From positions 4,488-68,487 of the forward strand of contig CALESQ010000040.1 of the NCBI GenBank assembly GCA_937907455.1: a stretch of 64,000 nucleotides of DNA, written 5' to 3'. Position numbers and translations under genes: made by a program. Source of the stretch: an uncultured Caldilineales bacterium (lineage in GTDB: Bacteria > Chloroflexota > Anaerolineae > JAAEKA01). Position 1 is the first letter of the stretch. Each line of letters opens with the position of its first letter. The notes beneath the pieces are model-generated. The model had not been told where the DNA came from and did not search any database. It saw only the letters and a program-made list of their open reading frames with translations. Positions 56,924 through 64,000 of this stretch are shown in pieces.

Positions 56924-57890
56924 AGCTGCTGTGTCGGCAGCGGCTGTCATCCGTCCGCATGATGCCATGGTCGAAGCCGTGCGTGTGGTGATGGCGCGGC
57001 AATACATCGTGATGCGCACCAACGAGGCGGGTTGCCGCCAGGGCCAGGATGATGCCGCCATTCACGATATGCGCGTGGCTATTCGTCGCCTGCGCGTGGC
57101 TTTTCGGCTGTTTAGCGGCTACTATCGCCGTACAATCACCCACGCGTTGGAGCAGGAACTGCGTCAGGCCGGGCGCGCGCTGGGTGCGGTGCGCGATTTT
57201 GACGTGCTCACCCGCGACGCGCGTGCCTATCTGGCTGCGGCAGACAAGGGTCAGCGTGGCGATTTGCAGCCGCTACTGGCTCACTGGAAAGAGCAGCGCC
57301 AAAAGGCGCATCGCCAGTTGGTGGCCTACCTCGACAGTGGCGCTTTCAAGCATTTGTTGGATGAGCTGCAAACCTTTACGGCAACACCAGGTGCAGCCGT
57401 GGCCGGGCAGACCCCGCGTGTAGGCGAGCCGTATCAAGTGCGCCATGTGTTAAGCAGCTTGATATGGGCACGCTATGAAGCCGTGCGCGCCTACGAAACC
57501 GTGCTGGCAGATGCACCTCCCGCGGTGTGGCACGCGCTGCGTATCGAGTGTAAATATCTGCGCTACGTGCTGGAGTTTTTTCAGGAAGTGCTTGGCAGCG
57601 ATACACCCGCGCTGATTGCTCAGATAATCAGCGTGCAGGATCATTTGGGTAACCTGCAGGATGCAGAGGTGGCCGGCCACAGGTTGGTAGAGTTTCTGGC
57701 GTTGGCCTATCGGCGGCAGGCGGCGGCAGAAACACCGTTTGCCGTGGACCTCTTCGGCGTCACCAGCTATCATCGGGGGCGACGTGAAGCGGTTCGCAGT
57801 CTGATGGCCGATTTCCCGCCGGTCTGGGCGCTGGTCGGGGGAGTAAAGTTCCGTCGCCGGTTGGCCGCAGCGCTGGAAACCTTGCTGTAG
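56901..57890 (+). CDS. CHAD-domain protein
   Basis: 329 residues. The domain is alpha-helical, with conserved His and Arg/Lys rich segments: DAAIHDMRVAIRRLRVAFRLF, GAVRDFDVLTRDARAYL, ALRIECKYLRYVLEFFQEV, VQDHLGNLQDAEVAGHRLVEF and FRRRLAAALE. Such His/basic helices bind polyphosphate in granules. The gene overlaps the CYTH gene by 23 bases, so both products are made together. There is no signal peptide or catalytic motif, so a structural or targeting role in polyphosphate handling is the best inference. Confidence 0.9.
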   Translation: MSKQAPSKAAVSAAAVIRPHDAMVEAVRVVMARQYIVMRTNEAGCRQGQDDAAIHDMRVAIRRLRVAFRLFSGYYRRTITHALEQELRQAGRALGAVRDFDVLTRDARAYLAAADKGQRGDLQPLLAHWKEQRQKAHRQLVAYLDSGAFKHLLDELQTFTATPGAAVAGQTPRVGEPYQVRHVLSSLIWARYEAVRAYETVLADAPPAVWHALRIECKYLRYVLEFFQEVLGSDTPALIAQIISVQDHLGNLQDAEVAGHRLVEFLALAYRRQAAAETPFAVDLFGVTSYHRGRREAVRSLMADFPPVWALVGGVKFRRRLAAALETLL

Positions 57891-57940
57891 CCATCAGCTC
57901 GCCATGCACGTCACCCTTGCCCGGTAAACCATCTTTGCAC

Positions 57941-57981
57941 AAAAACACGGCCCCGTGAGACATAGCTCATGGGGCCGTGTT
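57941..57981 (-). terminator. Terminator of the small basic protein gene
   Basis: AACACGGCCCC pairs with GGGGCCGTGTT and the minus strand continues with a T-run, so it ends the small gene at 58003-58167. It also lies downstream of the CHAD gene, but the plus strand lacks a T-run. Confidence 0.75.
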
Positions 57982-58002
57982 GGTGCATCAGAACGAGAGT
58001 TT

Positions 58003-58167
58003 TTACACTTCGGGCACAGGGGCTGCGGGACTGACCTTTTGGATCTTGCGCACCAGGGCACCGCGCTGGCGGGCATCGGTGGTCTTGGCAAACTGGGCGC
58101 GCAACTTGCGCACCTTGTCGCGGCGATGACGCCGGCGCTTGATCTCTCGGGCACGTTCACTGGTCAT
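58003..58167 (-). CDS. Small basic protein, 54 residues (DUF6800-like, tentative)
   Basis: Minus strand, MTSERAREIKRRRHRRDK, then VRKLRAQFAKTTDARQR, ALVRKIQKVSPAAP, ending VPEV. It is Arg/Lys rich with a short helical body, like small conserved RNA- or ribosome-associated proteins (possibly the DUF6800 type, from memory). RBS GGAGATCGCA and a downstream terminator support expression. Convergent with the CHAD gene. No function is established. Confidence 0.7.
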   Translation of the reverse strand: MTSERAREIKRRRHRRDKVRKLRAQFAKTTDARQRGALVRKIQKVSPAAPVPEV

Positions 58168-58185
58168 TGCGATCTCCTTAAGCGG

Positions 58186-58488
58186 TGAGTAGTCAACAGA
58201 AAAATAAGAGCTGTCGAGTGCCGTGCATTTTAGCCCAGCTCGTTTCGCCTGTCAATTCGTGGGCAGTGTGCGACTTTCGGTTGAATGACAAGAGTCGGGC
58301 AATGAATGGTTGCGGCTCAGAGAATGAAGCGCTCTCAAGTGCTCTCCGAAAGCCCCGGCAGGGGCTTGGTGGCCTGAGCCACCGAATTCAATTCGGTGGC
58401 GATACATTTCAACCGAATTCCGTACACACCCAATTCGTGCCATGATCCTGGGCCTGTACCGTTTTTGTAAAGTGATTGGGCAGATCCG
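58186..58488. other. Intergenic region with two hairpins
   Basis: AAGCCCC (58350-58356) with GGGGCTT (58361-58367), and GCCACCGAATT (58378-58388) with AATTCGGTGGC (58390-58400), are consecutive stem-loops downstream of the P450 stop. ATTCGG and CGAATT words recur up to 58436. No gene was seen. Confidence 0.6.
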
Positions 58489-59718
58489 TTACCACCGCAC
58501 CGGCAGAGCTGTCAGCCCATGAAAGTGGTAGGCGTCGCGATAGCTTGTTTCGCCTGCCAGCCGCATTTTCGGCAGGCGTTGCAACAGGATGGGCAGGGCT
58601 ACATGCAGCTCCAGCCGGGCCAGCGGTGCGCCGATGCAGTAGTGAATGCCGCCACCAAAAGAGACGTGCGGGTTGGGCGTGCGCGTTACATCCAGCGTGT
58701 CAGGCGCAGCAAACACCGCCGGATCGCGGTTGGCCGCGCCCAGCAGCACGGCCACCTCATCGCCGCGACGGAAGTGCTGCCCGCGGTACTCCACATCCTC
58801 CAGTGCCCACCGGGTAAAGAGATGCAGCGGTGGGTCGTAGCGCATCAGCTCTTCCACTGCCGGTACGATGAGGCTCGGCTCGGCCTGCAACCGTGCCCAT
58901 TGTTCGGGATGCCGCAACAGCGCCAACACGCCGTTGCCGATGACATGCACGGTGGCTTCGTGGCCGGCGTTGAGTAATTGAATGCAGGTGGCAATCAGCT
59001 CGTTCTCGGTGAGGCGTTCGCCTTGCTCCTCTGCCTCAAGCAGCACGCTGATCAGATCATCCTGGGGTGCTGTGCGGCGCAAATTGACATAACTTTGCAG
59101 GTAGGCAGCGAATTCCTGTGTGGCTTGCACCGCGGCTTGTTCCTGAGCAGGTGTGCGCGCCAACTCGTACATGGCGACCATAGCATGTGACCAGGCCAGC
59201 AATTGGCTGTTCATCGTGGTTGGTACGCCCAGCAGTTCAGCGATTACTGTCACGGGAATAGGGGTGGCAAACGCGGTGAGCAGGTCAGCCTCGCCAGCAG
59301 CTTCCATCGCATCAAGGAGCGCGTGGCTGAGCGTGGCGATGCGGCTGCGCAGTCGCTCGATCTGCCGCGCGGTGAAGGCTTTGTGTACCAGGCTGCGCAG
59401 CCTGGTGTGATCAGGCGGTTCCAGCGCCAGCAGGGTCAAGGCGTCCACATCGTAGAAAGGTTGCAGGTCGGCGCGGGGAGGGGGCCAGCCCAGCTCCTCG
59501 CGCGTGGCGACATGGAGGATCTGGCGGCCAAAGCGTCGGTCGCGCAGGATGGCGTTGACATCTTCGTGGCGTGTGAAACACCAGAGCTTAAAGTCCTCCC
59601 AGTAAAAAACGGGTGTTTGTGCGCGCAGTGCGGCGTAGATCGGATAGGGGTTTTGATAGAAGGTGGGATCGCGCGGGTTCAGCCGTACATGTGTGGTGTT
59701 GGGAGTAGATGAAGCCAT
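58489..59718 (-). CDS. Cytochrome P450, class I bacterial type
   Basis: 409 residues, soluble. The I-helix motif is LNAGHEATVHVIGNGV, the K-helix ExxR is EELMR, and the heme-binding loop is FGGGIHYCIGAPLARLE with Cys361 as the heme ligand. The PERF-like region is FRRGDEVAVLLGAANRDPAVF. The overall pattern resembles bacterial P450s of the CYP107/105/109 sort. No ferredoxin or reductase gene is beside it, so electron partners are elsewhere. Substrate is unknown. The 5' side carries a perfect 16-bp inverted repeat; the 3' side carries two hairpins. Confidence 0.93.
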   Translation of the reverse strand: MASSTPNTTHVRLNPRDPTFYQNPYPIYAALRAQTPVFYWEDFKLWCFTRHEDVNAILRDRRFGRQILHVATREELGWPPPRADLQPFYDVDALTLLALEPPDHTRLRSLVHKAFTARQIERLRSRIATLSHALLDAMEAAGEADLLTAFATPIPVTVIAELLGVPTTMNSQLLAWSHAMVAMYELARTPAQEQAAVQATQEFAAYLQSYVNLRRTAPQDDLISVLLEAEEQGERLTENELIATCIQLLNAGHEATVHVIGNGVLALLRHPEQWARLQAEPSLIVPAVEELMRYDPPLHLFTRWALEDVEYRGQHFRRGDEVAVLLGAANRDPAVFAAPDTLDVTRTPNPHVSFGGGIHYCIGAPLARLELHVALPILLQRLPKMRLAGETSYRDAYHFHGLTALPVRW

Positions 59719-59744
59719 TATGCTTTAATCAACTGGGAGGGCAA

Positions 59745-59792
59745 TGCGAGTTTTGCGACTCCGCGGAGATTCCAACAGAGTCGCAAAACTCG
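59745..59792. repeat. 16-bp perfect inverted repeat between molybdenum-subunit and P450 genes
   Basis: GCGAGTTTTGCGACTC (59745-59760) and GAGTCGCAAAACTCGC (59777-59792) form a perfect stem around a 16-base loop. A degenerate partial copy (GTTGCAAAACTCACTTTGC) follows at 59821. It may stop minus-strand transcription from the molybdenum-subunit gene. Confidence 0.75.
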
Positions 59793-59869
59793 CCTTGCGA
59801 TTTCGGGGGGATGCCGCCGGAGTTGCAAAACTCACTTTGCAACCCCGGTGGCAAACTACCGATTTCAGA

Positions 59870-62200
59870 TTACTGCTTATCGTTTCGCATCCCTGCCCAC
59901 ACCTTTTCGCTGGTGATCGGCATCGAGTCGATGGCGACGCCGACTGCGGCGCGCACGGCGTTGGCGATGGCGGGCGCGGTTGGCACCATGGCGTGCTCGC
60001 CGATGCCGCGCGCACCGTAAGGCCCGTCATCCTGCGGCACTTCCACGATGATGTTTTCCATGCTCACGGGCGCATCAATCGCAGTGGCGATGCGGTAATC
60101 GGTGAAGCTGGGATTCATCGGCTTGCCGTTGCGCAAAATGATGCTCTCCAGCAGCGCGGTACTCATCCCTTGCACTGCGCCACCTTCCATCTGGGTGCGC
60201 ACCATGTCAGGGTTGATGGCCTTGCCCACATCATAGGCTGAGACCAGGTTGATCACCTGGACTTCGCCGGTTTCCTCGTCAATTTCCACCTCGACCGCCT
60301 GCGCGCCGGTGGTGAAGTGTACCACGGCCCGCGGCCCCTGGCCTGTCTCTGCATCCAGTGGGGTGACGTAGGTGGGCATGAAGCGGCCCTTGCCGACCAC
60401 CGGCCCGCCGGCCCACGTGCCATCCGGCTTTTGCATTCCATAGACCACGATATTCTTCAGCGGCACCGATTCTTCCGTGGCGTAGCTCACCACGTTGCCC
60501 TCAATGATGTCCAGGTCCTGCGGGTTTTCGCCCCACACTTCGGCCACCATCTCGATGATTTGCTGCTTGGCCTCGCCCGCGGCGCGCAGGATGGCATTGC
60601 CCATGCTCCAGGTCAGGCGGCTGGCCACAGTTTGCCATTCGTAGGGCGAATAGTCGGTGTCCACGGTGTTGACGCGCACGTCGCTAATCGGCACGCCCAG
60701 GCCCTCGGCCGCGAGCTGCGCGGCAATGGTCAGCGCGCCCTGGCCCATATCCACACCGCCGATGTTCACCAGGCAAGTGCCATCCTCGTTGAAGCGAATG
60801 GTGCTGGAGGAACCGGGGTTGGGCGGCATGGCCGGGGCCTTCCACATGGCGGCAATGCCCTTGCCGCGACGCTTGCCCGGCCCGCTGGGCTTGCTGGGTT
60901 TGTCCCAGCCGATGGCCTCCGCGGCCTTGCTGATGCACTGGCTCAGGCCGGTGGGGTGCATGATCATGCCAGTGACCGTTTCCTGCCCCTCTTTCAGGCA
61001 GTTCAGCAGGCGCACCTGCACCGGATCGAGGCCCATGCGCTCGGCCATGCGATCAATGTGCTGTTCGATGGCCCAGTGGATTTCCGGCATACCGAAGCCG
61101 CGCATGGCTCCGCCGATGGGGTGGTTGGTGTACACGCACAGCGAATCGGCGTGGACGTTGGGCACGAAGTACGGCCCGGTGGAGCTGTAGCCCGCCGCGC
61201 GCGTGATGTTGACGCCGTACTCGGTGTACGCGCCCGCATCCCAATAATAGGTGTTCTGCATGGCGGTGATGCGCCCGTCCGCGGTCATGCCCATCTTGAT
61301 CTTGGCGGTGAGGCCCTGGCGCACGAAGGTGGTGTAGAATTCTTCGGCGCGGCTCATCACCAGCTTCACCGGGCGGCCTTTGGCTTGCAGCGCCATGATC
61401 ACACATGCGCCCTCCATGCTGACACCCGCCTTGGCGCCGAAACCGCCGCCGATGTAGGGAGTGATCACGCGCAGGCGGCTGTGGCTGATGCCCAGGCTCT
61501 TGGCGATCAGGTTGCGCTGGGCAAAGGGGGACTGGCTGGCGCTCCACAGGGTGATCTTGCCGTTGCCGTCTACCTGCGCCACCGCGGCATGCGTCTCCAG
61601 CGGCACATGCTGTACATGCGGCACATAGTAGGTATGCTCGAAGATCTGATCTGCCTCGGCCCAGCCCGCATCCATGTCACCCTTGCGCACCTTGAAGTGG
61701 TTGCTGATGTTGGTGCCGGGCTGACGGAAGATGAACGGCGCGCAGGCGTAGTCCATCAGGTCGGGGTGGAGCAGCGGCGCTTCGGCACTGGCTCCGAACT
61801 CCGGATCGAACACGCCGGGCAGGTCTTCGTACTCGATTTCGATCAGCTCGCAGGCTTGCTCGGCCAGCTCAGGGGTATCCGCGGCTACGCCCGCCACTGG
61901 CTCCCCGATGAAGCGCACGCGATCCACGGCAAAAGTGGGGCGGTCAGACAGGTAGAGGCCGGTGAGGCCGGGGTAGTCCTGACCGGTTACCACCACGCGC
62001 ACGCCCGGCAGCGCCTTGGCCTTGCTGGTGTCAATACGCTTGATCCAGCCGTGCGCCACGGTGCTGCGCTTGAGCTTGCCATAAAGCAGGTTCGCGCCGA
62101 ACTGCATGTCGTCTACGTATTGCGCCGCGCCCGTCACCTTGGCGTTGCTTTCCACGCGCGGGAAGGACTGGCCGACGATGGTTGTTTTTTGAATAGTCAC
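59870..62200 (-). CDS. Molybdenum hydroxylase large subunit (xanthine dehydrogenase/aldehyde oxidase family)
   Basis: 776 residues from a GTG at 62200 with RBS AAGGAGTTACC. Features: IGGGFGAKAGVSMEG and AMRGFGMPEIHWAIEQHID at the molybdenum cofactor and substrate sites, and the C-terminal Glu in GARGIGEHAMVPTAP, the base that activates the hydroxyl ligand. The form I CO-dehydrogenase signature AYXCSFR is absent, so it is better described as a xanthine/aldehyde/carboxylate-oxidising enzyme than as CO dehydrogenase. It needs the FAD and 2Fe-2S subunits encoded upstream (order FAD, FeS, Mo on the minus strand). Substrate unknown. Confidence 0.92.
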   Translation of the reverse strand: MTIQKTTIVGQSFPRVESNAKVTGAAQYVDDMQFGANLLYGKLKRSTVAHGWIKRIDTSKAKALPGVRVVVTGQDYPGLTGLYLSDRPTFAVDRVRFIGEPVAGVAADTPELAEQACELIEIEYEDLPGVFDPEFGASAEAPLLHPDLMDYACAPFIFRQPGTNISNHFKVRKGDMDAGWAEADQIFEHTYYVPHVQHVPLETHAAVAQVDGNGKITLWSASQSPFAQRNLIAKSLGISHSRLRVITPYIGGGFGAKAGVSMEGACVIMALQAKGRPVKLVMSRAEEFYTTFVRQGLTAKIKMGMTADGRITAMQNTYYWDAGAYTEYGVNITRAAGYSSTGPYFVPNVHADSLCVYTNHPIGGAMRGFGMPEIHWAIEQHIDRMAERMGLDPVQVRLLNCLKEGQETVTGMIMHPTGLSQCISKAAEAIGWDKPSKPSGPGKRRGKGIAAMWKAPAMPPNPGSSSTIRFNEDGTCLVNIGGVDMGQGALTIAAQLAAEGLGVPISDVRVNTVDTDYSPYEWQTVASRLTWSMGNAILRAAGEAKQQIIEMVAEVWGENPQDLDIIEGNVVSYATEESVPLKNIVVYGMQKPDGTWAGGPVVGKGRFMPTYVTPLDAETGQGPRAVVHFTTGAQAVEVEIDEETGEVQVINLVSAYDVGKAINPDMVRTQMEGGAVQGMSTALLESIILRNGKPMNPSFTDYRIATAIDAPVSMENIIVEVPQDDGPYGARGIGEHAMVPTAPAIANAVRAAVGVAIDSMPITSEKVWAGMRNDKQ

Positions 62201-62222
62201 GGTAACTCCTTGGCATAGCTTC

Positions 62223-62315
62223 GTAACACGTAATGTGTAACCCGTAACCCGCAAGCATCTTTTTTGACGATAAGGAGCTTATGCTCTGGATTACGTGTTA
62301 TGAGTTACGGGTTAG
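62223..62315 (-). repeat. Dyad of repeated words between FeS and Mo subunit genes
   Basis: One side has GTAACACGTAATGTGTAAC and CCCGTAACCCGC; the other has ATTACGTGTTATGAGTTAC and GGGTTAGG, so GTAAC/GTTAC, ACGTAAT/ATTACGT and CCCGTAAC/GTTACGGG words are opposed. A large imperfect hairpin can form in the transcript between the two subunit genes. Confidence 0.7.
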
Positions 62316-62794
62316 GAGGTGGCGCTTGCCTGCTGCAAACGGGCGGCTTCGCGAACGGCATCCACAATCCGCACATAGCCGGTGCAGCGGCACAGGTTGC
62401 CCACCAGCCCGGCACGGATTTCGTACTCCGTGGGGTTGGGGTTGCGTTGCAGCAGCGCGTGCGCGCTGAGCAGAACGCCCGGCGTGCAGAAGCCGCACTG
62501 CGTGCCTCCCAGCTCGACCAGGGTCTGCTGAATGGGGGCCAGCCGGCCATTGTCAGCCAGCCCTTCTACGGTGGTGATGGCGCGGCCATTGGCCTCAACG
62601 CCCAGCACCAGGCAGGAGTTGACCGGTTCGCCGTCCAGCAGCACCGTGCACGCGCCGCATTCGCCTTCCGAACAGCCGTTTTTTGTGCCGGTCAGCACCA
62701 GTTGGTCGCGCAAAACGTGCAATAACGTGTGATGCGATTGAACTGTGATATGGTAAGGCTCACCGTTGACGGTGAGAGTAATGTCGTGTTTCAT
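62312..62794 (-). CDS. Molybdenum hydroxylase 2Fe-2S subunit
   Basis: 160 residues from the ATG at 62794 (RBS GGAGCAACC). The first [2Fe-2S] cluster uses the plant-ferredoxin pattern NGCSEGECGACTVLLDG with a fourth Cys in VNSCLVLGVEA; the second cluster, in the C-terminal helical domain, uses GGTQCGFCTPGVLLSAHALL and NLCRCTGYVRIVDAVREA. All eight Cys are present. It links FAD and molybdenum subunits. The upstream extension to 62878 is in repeat sequence and is rejected as coding. Confidence 0.95.
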   Translation of the reverse strand: MKHDITLTVNGEPYHITVQSHHTLLHVLRDQLVLTGTKNGCSEGECGACTVLLDGEPVNSCLVLGVEANGRAITTVEGLADNGRLAPIQQTLVELGGTQCGFCTPGVLLSAHALLQRNPNPTEYEIRAGLVGNLCRCTGYVRIVDAVREAARLQQASATS

Positions 62795-62805
62795 GGTTGC
62801 TCCGG

Positions 62806-63045
62806 GGTACGTATACAGGTATACAAGTACACAGGTATACAGGACAGGTACACAGGTATACAGGTATACAGGTAACAAGTATGTATGTGTTTCCTTATCT
62901 ACTTATCTACTTGTCTACTTGTCTACTTGTCTACTTGCCTACTTGCCTACTTGTCTACTTGTCTACTTGTCTACTTGCCTGCTTGTCTACTTGTCTACTT
63001 GTCTACTCGTCTACTTGCCTACTTGTTTCCTTGTCTACTTGCCAA
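62806..63045 (-). repeat. 8-bp word repeats forming a large imperfect dyad between FAD and FeS subunit genes
   Basis: 62806-62880 contains about seven GGTATACA-like units (GTATACAGG, GTACACAGG); 62892-63041 contains about nineteen 8-bp CTTGTCTA units (with CTTGCCTA, CTTATCTA variants). Read in opposite orientation the two families are similar (GTAGACAAG beside GTATACAAG), so they can pair imperfectly. The repeat fills nearly the entire 240-base gap between subunit genes of one operon. Confidence 0.8.
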
Positions 63046-63904
63046 TCTCTTCCAACACGCGCTCGGCGCCGCGGCGGGTGAGGACACGCACCATGTCCAC
63101 GCGGTAGGCTGCGGTGGCGCGGATGTCATCAATGGGACGGGCGGCAGCGGCCGCGGCTTGACTGGCAGCTTCCAGCCCCGCGGGCGATGTATCTTCGCTC
63201 AGGAGGCGTTCTGCCTCCGGCGCGCGGATGATGGTGGGCGCGACCGAGCCGAGCGCGATGCGCCAGTTTGAGCCAGAGGGCGCGGCAGCATCCGGCCAGC
63301 CCAGCACGGCTACGTTCATCACCGAAATGTCGCCCACTGTAGTACGTCCCAGCTTCAGGAAATGCCCGCTGTGCCCCGGCGCGGGCGCAGGTACGTGAAT
63401 GGCCGTCAGCAGTTCGCCGGGCTGGAGCGCGTTGCGGCCCGGGCCGGTGAAAAATTGTTCCAGCGGCAGGCTGCGCGCGCCGTTTGGGCCGTAAATCGTT
63501 ACATTCGCCCCGTAGCAGATCAAGGCTGGCCCGCTGTCGGCCGCGGGCGATGCGTTGCACAGATTGCCTCCGACCGTGGCGCGGTTGCGCAGTTGGTACG
63601 AAGCCACTGCCCCGCAGCCTTCGGCCAGCAAGGGCCAGCCCTGCTGTACGGCCTGGCTGGTGGCAACCTGGTTCATGGTGACCGCCGCGCCGATGGTGAG
63701 GCTGCCGTCAGCCTCTACGCGCAGCTCCTGCATCCCTGGCAGGGCTTTGATGTCAACCAGCGCGGTGGGATGAAAAAAACCGCGCTCAATGCGAATCAGC
63801 AAATCGGTGCAGCCGGCGCACACGCGCGCCGCACCATTGGTGTTCAGCAGCAGTGCGCTGGCATCGGCCAGACTTTGCGGCTGGACATAATCAAAGGGTT
63901 GCAA
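63035..63904 (-). CDS. Molybdenum hydroxylase FAD subunit (medium)
   Basis: 289 residues. FAD is bound by the family segments CAGCTDLLIRIERGFFHP (usually AGGTDL; the third position is Cys here, so the Gly pair is altered), ASYQLRNRATVGGNLCNASPAAD and LKLGRTTVGDISVMNVAV. The last is the usual end of the FAD domain, with the C-terminal CO-dehydrogenase flavoprotein domain after it (IALGSVAPTIIRAPEAE). It passes electrons from the iron-sulfur subunit to an acceptor. RBS AAGGAGGTAGG is strong. It heads the three-gene operon on the minus strand. Its 3' end runs into the word repeats. Confidence 0.92.
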   Translation of the reverse strand: MQPFDYVQPQSLADASALLLNTNGAARVCAGCTDLLIRIERGFFHPTALVDIKALPGMQELRVEADGSLTIGAAVTMNQVATSQAVQQGWPLLAEGCGAVASYQLRNRATVGGNLCNASPAADSGPALICYGANVTIYGPNGARSLPLEQFFTGPGRNALQPGELLTAIHVPAPAPGHSGHFLKLGRTTVGDISVMNVAVLGWPDAAAPSGSNWRIALGSVAPTIIRAPEAERLLSEDTSPAGLEAASQAAAAAARPIDDIRATAAYRVDMVRVLTRRGAERVLEEIGK

Positions 63905-64000
63905 GTGACCTACCTCCTTGTAAGTGTTGCGGCGTGTGTATTAAGTACTTGAGTTTAGAGCCGTAGGAAGAGGCTGAACTTTAACAACTGAAGAGGAATC

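Noticed and set aside
59870..62200. Naming the molybdenum subunit coxL (CO dehydrogenase)
   Set aside because: The AYXCSFR active-site signature of form I CO dehydrogenase is missing; the wider family name is safer.
60317..62218. 633-codon open frame on the plus strand opposite the molybdenum subunit
   Set aside because: The minus strand carries the cofactor and catalytic motifs; the plus-strand frame is His/Gly/Ala rich antisense text.
62795..62878. N-terminal extension of the FeS subunit to 62878
   Set aside because: The extra residues are translated repeat (LPVYLYTCVPV); the ATG at 62794 has the RBS and the standard N-terminus.
62797..63271. Open frames in several phases over the 8-bp repeats
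   Set aside because: Repeats of 8 bases cycle through all frames giving LSTCLLVY-type peptides; the region is a spacer within an operon.

Overview
The window looks like chromosomal DNA of a Chloroflexota bacterium, probably in the Anaerolineae/Caldilineae range. That is an inference from style, not a database match: GC-rich coding, lipoproteins of the LLAAC type, ABC sugar importers without a local ATPase, secreted beta-propeller proteins, PadR/HAAS pairs, and intergenic spacers built from short repeated words. No phage structural genes, CRISPR array or rRNA were seen.

Region 1 (1-14.14 kb) is a dense, G+C-rich, partly decayed segment. It carries a YtkA-like protein cut by the left edge, a cytochrome c lipoprotein, a YdjM-HNH fusion, a cupin, and a membrane cluster with two paralogous heme-copper-oxidase-like half proteins. 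A selenium/sulfur module follows: a LysR regulator divergent from selD with an in-frame UGA (Sec18), then a DsrE-family gene whose UGA replaces the first Cys of its CxxC motif, then a sulfide:quinone-oxidoreductase-like flavoprotein and a methyltransferase. A PadR-TauE/SafE-ChrA operon comes next. Several gene remnants are interspersed (nitroreductase, DUF166-like, prolyl oligopeptidase, nucleoside phosphorylase, a toxin/antitoxin pair). The segment ends with a tyrosine recombinase, three 14-15 bp recombinase-like sites and tRNA-Gln(CTG), so it reads as a genomic island whose right end is at the tRNA gene.

Region 2 (14.2-38.5 kb) is mostly housekeeping and envelope genes: a DEAD-box helicase, miaA, a GH-A-like protein, a YfhO-type membrane protein, a recombinase-fold protein that has lost its catalytic residues, tRNA-Lys(CTT), a PadR/HAAS membrane pair, an RRM protein, a five-heme cytochrome with a dockerin-like tail, SnoaL-like, PlsC, DinB, an 850-bp modular hairpin-repeat array, an FG-GAP protein, tgt with two translationally coupled genes, a GtrA/phosphodiester-glycosidase operon behind an 11-bp direct-repeat promoter box, and an enoyl-ACP reductase.

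Region 3 (38.6-56.2 kb) is a beta-glucan (laminarin-type) utilisation locus. A soluble hybrid two-component regulator (LacI-type sensor, histidine kinase, receivers, AraC HTH in one chain) precedes an ABC importer (binding protein and two permeases), three GH16 enzymes (a lipoprotein, one without a signal peptide, and a 1265-residue protein with the catalytic domain nested inside a carbohydrate-binding module), a GH30 enzyme and a large GH94/149/161-type phosphorylase. The logic is extracellular cutting of beta-1,3/1,6-glucan, import of oligosaccharides, intracellular trimming and phosphorolysis, and intracellular sensing of the ligand.

Region 4 (56.2-64 kb) has a CYTH/CHAD pair, a small basic protein, a cytochrome P450, and a three-subunit molybdenum hydroxylase operon (FAD, 2Fe-2S and Mo subunits) whose two internal spacers consist of short-word repeats arranged as dyads.
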